Below, one piece after another: positions 58,128 through 64,000 of a DNA stretch of 64,000 nucleotides; position 1 is the first letter of the stretch, and each line of letters begins with the position of its first letter. The DNA comes from Sphaerotilus hippei (GTDB taxonomy: Bacteria; Pseudomonadota; Gammaproteobacteria; Burkholderiales; Burkholderiaceae_C). The translations under genes were made by a program, and so were the position numbers. The stretch spans positions 1 to 64,000 of the forward strand of contig NZ_QJJS01000020.1 in NCBI RefSeq assembly GCF_003201595.1, read 5' to 3'. The notes below the pieces were generated by a model that searched no databases, was not told where the DNA came from, and saw only the letters and a program-made list of their open reading frames with translations.

Positions 58128-58364
58128 CTCACCTGAGCCGGCACGACACCAGCCCGGAAGAACTCCTGAAAAAGCTCACCTGAGGCGAAAGAACGGCCCT
58201 GGATCGCCCGGGCAGCTTCTCCCGAAAACACTCACGCCAGATCGACACCGACACGCCCGGAAACGGTCCGAGGTGGTCGAAAGTGGCAAAAGTCCGCCAC
58301 ATCAGGTCGCTTCAGGCGGGCCGGCAGGATCGGAGCACGGCGCTCCCGTGTCCACTCACCTGAG
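58128..58364 (+). repeat. Iteron-like direct repeats CTCACCTGAG
   Basis: Three exact copies of the 10-mer CTCACCTGAG lie at 58128-58137, 58175-58184 and 58355-58364. Shorter relatives (CACTCAC) occur at 58229 and 58439. The spacing is irregular, unlike tight classical iterons. Confidence 0.6.
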
Positions 58365-58442
58365 GTCCCGAGCAGACTCCACCATCCCCTGAAAGCCCTC
58401 ACTCCAGCTCCCGAACAGGCTCCGGATGGTCCTGTATCCACT

Positions 58443-58560
58443 CACGCAACATGACTCAAGTCATTGATTCCAAATACATATTCCGGCTCTAAAGGTATTA
58501 GAGGAATAAAAGGCATTAGATTGTCTAAATCCCGGCTTCTTTCTTGAGAAAAAGGCAAAA
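58443..58560. other. AT-rich tract, candidate unwinding element
   Basis: This is the most AT-rich stretch of the window. It has a 12-mer direct repeat AAAGGYATTAGA at 58491 and 58509 and TTAGA-TTG-TCTAA at 58516-58528. It lies directly beside the DnaA-box-like sequence at 58434. Confidence 0.55.
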
Positions 58561-58622
58561 CACCCAGCAAGCAGCCTGGAACGGCCGATCGGGCACAAAT
58601 TTCTTCCCAACACGAACCGCCG

Positions 58623-58652
58623 TTGACACAATTCACGGCACGATCCGTTTTA
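58623..58652 (+). promoter_or_regulatory. Putative parAB promoter
   Basis: A perfect -35 hexamer TTGACA (58623-58628) is followed after 18 bp by the weak -10 GTTTTA. It lies 41 bp before the parA start codon. Confidence 0.4.
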
Positions 58653-58692
58653 CCGTCAAATCCGTTTCAGACGAATCACCTGGAGATTTCTG

Positions 58693-59967
58693 TTGGACAC
58701 ATTGCTCATGCATCCCTCCAAAGGCATCAGCCTGGGAGACATCGCGGATCAGGCCGATCGGGCCGTCGCGATGATGGAACAGATCCGCAAGGTGATGCTG
58801 GCGCCGTCGGCGCGCAAGTCATCACCGCTCTACAACCTCAGCCAACTGGCGGCGTTCTGCGGCGTGGAGAAGGGCTCGCTGAACCACCGGCTCGGACGCG
58901 GTGACCTGCCCGCAGGCAAGTTGAACCAGTCCGGCTCGCGACGCGAGTTCAGCCTGGCCGAAGCCCGCACCTGGATCCGCGAATACCGAGCCGAGCACCT
59001 GCGCCCGGAAGGGGCCGAGGCTGTCACGATCAGCATCGGCAACTTCAAGGGCGGCGTCAGCAAGACCACCACGGCCGTGTCGCTGGCCCAGGGCCTGACC
59101 CTGCTGGGGCACAAGGTGCTGGTCATCGACACCGACCCCCAAGGCTCGATGACGACCTTGTTCGGCATCCTGCCCGACACCGAGGTGGACGAGCAGCACA
59201 CCATCCTTCCGCTGACGATGGGGGCCGAGACCTCGATCCGTTATGCGATCCGGCCGACCTACTGGGACGGCATCGATCTGGTCTCCGCCGCCCCGGTGCT
59301 GTTCGGCGCCGAGTTCGCGCTGCCGGCGCGGCAGACGAAGGAGCCGGGCTTCGAGTTCTGGCGGGTGCTGGATCTGGGCATCGACGACGTGCGGGGCGAG
59401 TACGACGCCATCATCATCGACACCCCCCCGTCGCTGAGCTACACGACGATCAATGCCTTCATCGCCAGCAACGGCATCATCATGCCGCTGCCGCCCAATG
59501 CGCTGGACTTCGCCTCGGCGTCGCAGTTCTGGAGCCTCTTCTCGGACCTGACCACCAGCCTGCTGACCGAGCGGGGCCTGTCCAAGGAGTTCGACTTCAT
59601 CCACGTGCTGCTGTCCCGGGTCGATGGCACCGATCCGGCCAGCAATGTGGTGCGGCAATGGATCGGCCAGACCTATGCGGAAAAGGTGCTGCCGGTCGAG
59701 ATTCCGAAGACGGCGGTGATCGGGGTCGCTGCTGCCGAGTTCGGCACGGTCTACGACGTCTCGAAGTACGACGGCGCGGCCCGCACGCTCAAGCGCGCTC
59801 GGGATGCCTACGACAACTTCGTGGGCCAGATCGAAGCTTCCATCCGTGCTGTCTGGGCCAAGCAGGTGCCGCCTGCACCGGTGGCCGCCCCCGCGGCCAA
59901 GACCCGGGCCAAGACTGTTGAACGGTTCAACACCACGGCCAAATCCAGCAAAGGTAGCCAAGCATGA
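58693..59967 (+). CDS. parA: ParA partition ATPase
   Basis: A 424-residue type Ia ParA. An N-terminal DNA-binding region (about 46-95, YNLSQLAAFCGVEKGSLNHRLGRG) allows autoregulation. The deviant Walker A is residues 119-126 (KGGVSKTT), followed by VIDTDPQGSMTTLFG and YDAIIIDTPPSLSY. The likely start is TTG 58693, since GGAG ends 7 bp upstream; ATG 58708 lacks such a site. The last codons contain a parS-like palindrome (59916-59932). It overlaps parB by 4 bp. Confidence 0.93.
   Translation: MDTLLMHPSKGISLGDIADQADRAVAMMEQIRKVMLAPSARKSSPLYNLSQLAAFCGVEKGSLNHRLGRGDLPAGKLNQSGSRREFSLAEARTWIREYRAEHLRPEGAEAVTISIGNFKGGVSKTTTAVSLAQGLTLLGHKVLVIDTDPQGSMTTLFGILPDTEVDEQHTILPLTMGAETSIRYAIRPTYWDGIDLVSAAPVLFGAEFALPARQTKEPGFEFWRVLDLGIDDVRGEYDAIIIDTPPSLSYTTINAFIASNGIIMPLPPNALDFASASQFWSLFSDLTTSLLTERGLSKEFDFIHVLLSRVDGTDPASNVVRQWIGQTYAEKVLPVEIPKTAVIGVAAAEFGTVYDVSKYDGAARTLKRARDAYDNFVGQIEASIRAVWAKQVPPAPVAAPAAKTRAKTVERFNTTAKSSKGSQA
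59916..59932. repeat. parS-like palindrome 1 (inside parA)
   Basis: TGTTGAACGGTTCAACA, two perfect 8-bp arms around one central base. It lies in the 3' end of parA, encoding part of VERFNT. It is the first of three copies of the motif. Confidence 0.7.
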
Positions 59968-60995
59968 GCAAACGACTGGCCGCAAAGGCCGGACTGATCC
60001 AGTTGCCCGGCACGGTGCCGGCAGAGCCCGTCGTCACCCGGGCCGAAGTGGTCGAACAGAAGGCCAAGACCGCACCTGGCGCGATGATGCAGTTCCTGTC
60101 GTCGCAGTCGGATGCGATCAAGGAAGCCGACACCCTGCGCGAGCAGATCAGGAAACTCGAGGGTTCGACGCCGGTGCTCTCCCTCCAGCCGGAACTGGTG
60201 CAGCTGTCGAAGTGGGCGAACCGGCATGTCAGCTCCTTCGACGGTCCGGATTTCCAGCAGTTCAAGGACGAGATCAGCGCCTCTGGTGGCAATGTGCAGC
60301 CCATCCGCGTGCGCCCGCTCAGTGGCGCCCGCCTGCGGACCGGCCAGGATCCGGTGCCACAGTTCGAGCTGATCTATGGCCATCGCCGCCACCGTGCCTG
60401 CCTGGAGCTGGGCATCCCGGTGATGGCCATCGTCGATGACGCCACCGATCAGGAGCTGTTCGAGACGATGGAGCGGGAGAACCGCAATCGCAAGAATCTC
60501 AGCGCCTGGGAGCAGGGCTGCATGTACCAGCGTGCCATCGATGAAGGACTGTACGGCTCGCAGCGCAAGCTGGCCGAAGCCATCAACGTTGACGTCTCGA
60601 TGGTCTCCAAGAGCCTGGCCCTGGCCCGCCTGCCGGATGCGGTCATCGAGGCCTTTCCGTCCCCGCTGGAGATCCAGTTCCGCTGGGCACAGCCCCTGTC
60701 GGAAGCCCTGCAGAAGGACCCGGAAGGGCTGATGGTCCGTGCCCGTGCGATCAAGCTGGCCAAGAAGCTGTTGACGGCCGCCCAGGTGCTCGAGGCCTTG
60801 ACCTCATCGGAGGAGCGCCCGGTGTTGAACCGTTCAACACCCACCGCCTTGTCCATCGACAAGGCGGGCGAACGCATCGGCCAGCTGGCGATGGATTCGA
60901 GGGGCCGCACCGTGGTGAAGCTCGACGCAGGATGGCTGAAGTCCGCTGACCTGGAAGCGTTCGCCCGTCACCTCGAGGCCTACTTCAGCCGATGA
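59964..60995 (+). CDS. parB: ParB centromere-binding protein
   Basis: A 343-residue ParB/Spo0J-family protein. The CTPase motif is YGHRRHRACLELG with ERENRNRKNLSAWEQG after it. The helix-turn-helix is GSQRKLAEAINVDVSMVSKSLALARLP, and the C terminus should dimerise. It binds parS and loads as a clamp. Its ATG overlaps the parA stop (ATGA). A parS-like palindrome lies within its 3' end. Confidence 0.93.
   Translation: MSKRLAAKAGLIQLPGTVPAEPVVTRAEVVEQKAKTAPGAMMQFLSSQSDAIKEADTLREQIRKLEGSTPVLSLQPELVQLSKWANRHVSSFDGPDFQQFKDEISASGGNVQPIRVRPLSGARLRTGQDPVPQFELIYGHRRHRACLELGIPVMAIVDDATDQELFETMERENRNRKNLSAWEQGCMYQRAIDEGLYGSQRKLAEAINVDVSMVSKSLALARLPDAVIEAFPSPLEIQFRWAQPLSEALQKDPEGLMVRARAIKLAKKLLTAAQVLEALTSSEERPVLNRSTPTALSIDKAGERIGQLAMDSRGRTVVKLDAGWLKSADLEAFARHLEAYFSR
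60823..60839. repeat. parS-like palindrome 2 (inside parB)
   Basis: TGTTGAACCGTTCAACA, extended by GG/CC on the two sides to a 21-bp palindrome. It lies in the parB coding region and encodes part of VLNRST. Confidence 0.7.
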
Positions 60996-61051
60996 GTCTG
61001 CGGGCTGCCGCTCCTGCTGGGTGGCAAGCTCCGATGCCAGGGACGCCGAGA

Positions 61052-61080
61052 TCGGGGTGTTGAACCGTTCAACACCCCGA
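61052..61080. repeat. parS-like palindrome 3 (downstream of parB)
   Basis: The 17-bp core TGTTGAACCGTTCAACA (61058-61074) is centred in a 29-bp perfect palindrome with arms TCGGGGTGTTGAAC / GTTCAACACCCCGA. It starts 57 bp after the parB stop. Its length means it could also fold as a transcript hairpin ending parAB. Confidence 0.75.
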
Positions 61081-61167
61081 TGAACTGATCGGCCTCCACC
61101 TGCCCTTGATTTCATCGTCCATCGGGATCGGCACAGCACCTGTGCTCCAAGCATCCTGAAAATCCTC

Positions 61168-61215
<48 letters not shown>

Positions 61216-61223
61216 TCTGCCTC

Positions 61224-61311
61224 TTGCCCTTGCCCTTGCCCTTGCCCTTGCCCTTGCCCTTGCCCTTGCCCTTGCCCTTGCCCTTGCCCTTGCCCTTGCC
61301 CTTGCCCTTGC
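61224..61311. repeat. TTGCCC hexanucleotide tandem array
   Basis: About 14.7 uninterrupted copies of TTGCCC directly follow the CAGG array. Read through, it would encode Leu-Ala or Gln-Gly dipeptides, but no surrounding gene is convincing. Confidence 0.9.
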
Positions 61312-61956
61312 AGCCAAGGGGTGCTCAGGAGGACGCGGCTCTGGGGCGTTTGCCGGCCGAGCGTCGGGGGTGCGTGATTGGCACACGGTCGCTGGTTCGC
61401 GGATCTCGTCCCTCGCCGCCTTGAAGGTCGGGATCCTGGTGGCGACGGCCACCAACTCATGGCCGGCAGTGGCCCCGTGAGCCTCCCGAAAATTCTCCAA
61501 ACATCTGGTCGTGTCCTTGCCCGTTCATCGGATGAGCATGGAGCGGTGCCGAGGCGCTTCAGTCCGCATGCATTCGCCGTGGGGGAGGGTGGCAGGCGGG
61601 GAGTGCTCTGGAGGCGGGTCTTGTCGCTGCTGCCGCGGAGGTGGCAGCGTTTCAGGCGTCGAGGCGATCCATTCCGGCACGTGGCCGGTCATGCACCCGT
61701 GGCGCCGGTGCCGCCCGCTCTGCGCATCCGGTGATCCGGTGGGCCGCTGGTGGGTGACGCACCTTCCTGGCCCTGGCGCCGTCGCAGGCCTTGGTGGTTC
61801 CGACGCCACTCACCCCTGATGGCCTGGTGGCGATCACCGCCAGGCGGGTTCGGCGTGCGTTCTGATGCGTTTGGAGAGGGCGTGTGGATGCCGCGCGGTG
61901 ATCGTGAGGACGGTGAAGATGAAATCTCAACCAAATCATGGACTTGAGATTTTGAA
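61312..61956. other. 645-bp intergenic stretch without a recognisable gene
   Basis: Short reading frames on both strands have repetitive or arginine-rich compositions and no family resemblance. CGAAAATTCTCC at 61486 resembles TGAAAATCCTCC at 61157 before the arrays. An AT-rich patch at about 61916-61955 sits just beyond the recombinase stop and may be its terminator region. Confidence 0.5.
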
Positions 61957-63699
61957 TCAACGGTCGAACGCGGCTTCCATCAGGTCCTGCATGCGTTCGA
62001 GCTGGGCGCGGCTGTAGCGGGCCGTCGTGCGCGGGTCACTGTGGCCGAACTGGTGCTGCACCACGTCCAGCGGCGTGCCTCGCTCCACCGCACGGGTCCC
62101 GCAGGTGTGCCGCAGCCAGTGCGGGGACGCCTGCCGCGCCTCGCTGCGCTGGAGCAGATCCAGGTCGGCATGTCGGACGGCCCGCGCCAGCCATGACTTC
62201 ATCGTCTGGTACAGCGCCGAATAGCTGATGGCCTGCAGGGGCTCCCGGGTGCTGGCCAGCACCGGCAGGGTGGCGGGGGCGCTGGCCAGGGGGGGCAGGT
62301 GGCGCGCCGCCAGGTAGTGCTCGAGTGCACCGATGGCCTGGCCGGGCACGGCGATGACCCGGTTGCGCGACCCCTTGCCATGCACCTGGAGCGCCCAGCG
62401 GCCGCGGTGCCGGCGGAACTGTCCCAGCGTGGCTTCCAGCAGTTCGGACGAGCGCAGCCCGGTGGCTTCCACGAAGCTCATGATGAAGCGCATGCGCAGC
62501 AGCGAGGCCGTGGGCGCCTGCCCGTCCATGAACTGGAGCAGCCGGGCCCAGGTCTCCGGGGTGAAGGCGCGGCTCTGCAGTTCGTCGCGCTGACGGTCGT
62601 CCGCCGTGCGGCGGTTGACCATCAGCCAGGGGTTGCGGCCGGGCAGGTAGGCGGTGCCGGTCAGCCAGTCGAACCAGCCTCCGAGGATGACGATGGCCTG
62701 GCGGCGGCTGGCCACGCTGAGCTGGCCGCGAAAGGGCGCCCAGGCGGGGCTGAACGGCGTGGCCTGACGGTGCGAGAGCCAGTGGGGAGGCAGGTGCTCC
62801 AGGAAGGCCATGTAGGCCAGGCAGTCCTCGACCTGCATCGTGTGCAGGCCCTTGCTGCGTTCCTGGTGCAGCCAGAGCAGCAGGCGACGGCCCTCACGGA
62901 GGTAGCTCGTCGCCGTGGCCGGGCTGCCCGCCTTGGCCTGGACCCAGGCCTCGAGGGCCTCGGCGTCGGTTCGTGCCTGTGTCAAGGCCGCGGGTGCGCC
63001 CGCTTGTCCGGTGCCGATGGATCGGGTGGAGGAGGGCAGCGTGGCGGCCGCCGTCCCGGGCGGCAGGGCGAACGGGCGGGTGGGCCGGCCGGCCTCGGCA
63101 GGCAGCAGCGTGCGCAGATAAGCCTCGATGCCACGCGCCTTGGTGCGGCCGATCGCGGGCACGCCCGACCACCAGCGCCCGCCTGGCGCGACCCGATCCA
63201 GAAGGTCCTGCAGCCGCAGCAGGCCTGCGCTCTGCAGCCGCCTCGAGCAGGCGGGATCGAACCAGTCGTCGATCCGGTCGGATGGCCGGGCCTGCTGGGC
63301 CGCTTCGGCCTCCAGTTCCCGCAGCAGTCGCATCTGCCGCTCGCGCAGTCGCCAGCGGCGTTCTGCCTTGGGTTCGGGTGGATAGGCTTCCTGATAAAGC
63401 TCCGCGACCTCATCCTCGCGCCATCCGTCCAGATCGCGGTCGGCGATGAACGCCTCGAGGCTCGGACGCTGGGAAAAGTCGCGCAGCCGGATGGTCATGC
63501 CGATCAGGCGCCAGGCGGTGTCGCCGCGCCGGCGCGCCAGGGTCTGCAAGCGCAGCACGATGGCACGATGCCGCGGACCGGCTTCATGGCCATGCTCGAC
63601 GCCGAGGTAGCGCGCGGCCGCGGTCGTGATGCTCATGCCTTCGGCCACGGCGCGCAGGTGAGCGAAATGGTGGACGCCGAGTCGCAGGGTCGAAGTCAT
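61957..63699 (-). CDS. Tyrosine recombinase (phage integrase family) with long N-terminal domain
   Basis: A 580-residue recombinase. The catalytic set is complete: R416 (ATGLRSSELL), K442 (HGKGSRNR), H527 and R530 (SPHWLRHTCGT), H553 (QFGHSDPRTT) and Y562 (ARYSR). A SAM-like core-binding domain occupies about 240-345. Residues 1-235 are an extra domain of the type fused to integrases on Burkholderiales plasmids and second chromosomes (DUF3701-like). The start at 63699 has AAGGA upstream. Near rep/par it may resolve replicon multimers rather than act as a phage integrase. Confidence 0.88.
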   Translation of the reverse strand: MTSTLRLGVHHFAHLRAVAEGMSITTAAARYLGVEHGHEAGPRHRAIVLRLQTLARRRGDTAWRLIGMTIRLRDFSQRPSLEAFIADRDLDGWREDEVAELYQEAYPPEPKAERRWRLRERQMRLLRELEAEAAQQARPSDRIDDWFDPACSRRLQSAGLLRLQDLLDRVAPGGRWWSGVPAIGRTKARGIEAYLRTLLPAEAGRPTRPFALPPGTAAATLPSSTRSIGTGQAGAPAALTQARTDAEALEAWVQAKAGSPATATSYLREGRRLLLWLHQERSKGLHTMQVEDCLAYMAFLEHLPPHWLSHRQATPFSPAWAPFRGQLSVASRRQAIVILGGWFDWLTGTAYLPGRNPWLMVNRRTADDRQRDELQSRAFTPETWARLLQFMDGQAPTASLLRMRFIMSFVEATGLRSSELLEATLGQFRRHRGRWALQVHGKGSRNRVIAVPGQAIGALEHYLAARHLPPLASAPATLPVLASTREPLQAISYSALYQTMKSWLARAVRHADLDLLQRSEARQASPHWLRHTCGTRAVERGTPLDVVQHQFGHSDPRTTARYSRAQLERMQDLMEAAFDR

Positions 63700-63727
63700 G
63701 TTGCAAGTCCTTGATTTTCCGGAATTC

Positions 63728-63757
63728 AATCGATGACCACAATCTGGAGCATCGATT
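63728..63757. promoter_or_regulatory. Inverted repeat in the recombinase promoter region
   Basis: AATCGATG (63728-63735) and CATCGATT (63750-63757) form perfect 8-bp arms with a 14-bp spacer. The palindrome TTGACGTCAA (63757-63766) adjoins it. Both lie 29-67 bp upstream of the recombinase ATG and could be operator sites. Confidence 0.45.
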
Positions 63758-63772
63758 TGACGTCAATTTATT

Positions 63773-63802
63773 GACTGAAGATTATTACGGTAATCTTCAG
63801 TC
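63773..63802. repeat. 12-6-12 inverted repeat, candidate recombination site
   Basis: Perfect 12-bp arms GACTGAAGATTA and TAATCTTCAGTC flank a 6-bp centre TTACGG. Two 11-13 bp arms around a 6-8 bp crossover region is the core-site layout of tyrosine recombinases such as XerCD/dif. It starts 74 bp upstream of a tyrosine recombinase gene. A regulatory operator or transcript hairpin is the alternative. Confidence 0.55.
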
Positions 63803-63944
63803 GATGATGGGGGAGGGTGGTGGACAACCTGCACCTAGGGATATCCACGACCTGCGCGGTGCGGCATGTTTGGGCACCATGCGACGAGCGGCCCAGGGCG
63901 GTTCCAGCCCCTGCCGCACCTTTTCCCCTTCGGGAGCGCCCAGC

Positions 63945-64000
63945 ATGTCCGTCTTCCTGTTCCTTCGCCATGGCCATGCCGGCCTGCGAGCTGCCCGGGC
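63945..64000 (+). CDS. Start of a possible histidine-phosphatase-like gene (partial)
   Basis: An ATG opens a frame to the window end: MSVFLFLRHGHAGLRAAR. The FLRHGHA stretch resembles the N-terminal RHG motif of histidine phosphatases (SixA/phosphoglycerate-mutase-like). GGGAG lies about ten bases upstream. Only 18 codons are visible, so this is tentative. Confidence 0.35.
   Translation, partial: MSVFLFLRHGHAGLRAAR

Larger units (their letters stand above)
58096..58692. other. Candidate replication origin region
   Basis: This 597-bp gene-free gap separates the initiator gene from parA. It holds the CTCACCTGAG iterons, a DnaA-box-like GTATCCACT (58434-58442) and an AT-rich tract beginning next to it, then the parA promoter. 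Next to rep, CAGGTGA (58113-58119) and TCACCTG (58129-58135) form an inverted repeat suited to autorepression. Confidence 0.65.

Noticed and set aside
58442-58636. 64-codon minus-strand frame in the origin gap
   Set aside because: It covers the AT-rich repeats, has no ribosome site or family resemblance, and fits the origin interpretation less well.
63768-63977. 69-codon minus-strand frame upstream of the recombinase
   Set aside because: It overlaps the 12-6-12 repeat and shows no coding features.

Overview
The window is high-GC, densely coded bacterial DNA. Gene content and protein style point to a denitrifying betaproteobacterium of the order Burkholderiales, most likely the Leptothrix/Sphaerotilus/Rubrivivax group (inferred, not proven). 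No rRNA, tRNA or CRISPR array was seen. The right end carries a plasmid-type replication and partition region (Rep_3-like initiator, ParA, ParB, parS-like palindromes, iteron-like repeats, tyrosine recombinase). The sequence therefore probably belongs to a megaplasmid or chromid, or a chromosome that has absorbed one.

Layout. 1-4.6 kb: end of an outer-membrane protein gene, then a sugar-acid or oxo-acid catabolic block (tripartite-tricarboxylate binding protein, RraA-like aldolase, IlvD/Edd dehydratase) divergent from its probable FCD/GntR repressor, with a perfect palindrome between them. 4.6-10.4 kb: assorted genes (DUF3616 protein, a lone type II secretion secretin, CheY, a Tat-exported hydrolase, SirB2). 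10.4-45.8 kb: one continuous denitrification island. It holds an NO-response block (membrane protein, Fe-S assembly factor, NsrR, NnrS, DUF2249), an HPP-CBS membrane protein, norCBQ-(4Fe-4S protein)-norD, a Dnr-type Crp/Fnr regulator, a full cytochrome c maturation operon ccmABCDEFGHI, napF, a nitroreductase and a cupin. On the other strand lie napDAGHBC and the heme-d1/nitrite reductase operon nirS-M-C-F-DL-G-H-J-N, with nirE divergent. Nitrate can thus be reduced through nitrite and NO to N2O; no nosZ is present. Crp/Fnr-type boxes lie before norC, the regulator itself, napD, napA and between nirS and nirE.

45.8-53.6 kb is a sulfur block: a family 2A encapsulin shell and its cysteine desulfurase cargo, which has a 260-residue low-complexity targeting extension. 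It is preceded in the same direction by a small XRE regulator, serine acetyltransferase, cysteine synthase and a rhodanese. A divergent serine hydrolase and a sulfate-binding protein follow. The genes suggest cysteine synthesis feeding desulfuration inside a protein shell, a sulfur-storage compartment. 53.7-56.7 kb: a small membrane peptide, a class II glutamine amidotransferase and a Na/Pi-cotransporter/PhoU fusion. 56.7-64 kb: the replicon core described above, with two tandem-repeat arrays and a 12-6-12 inverted repeat upstream of the recombinase.
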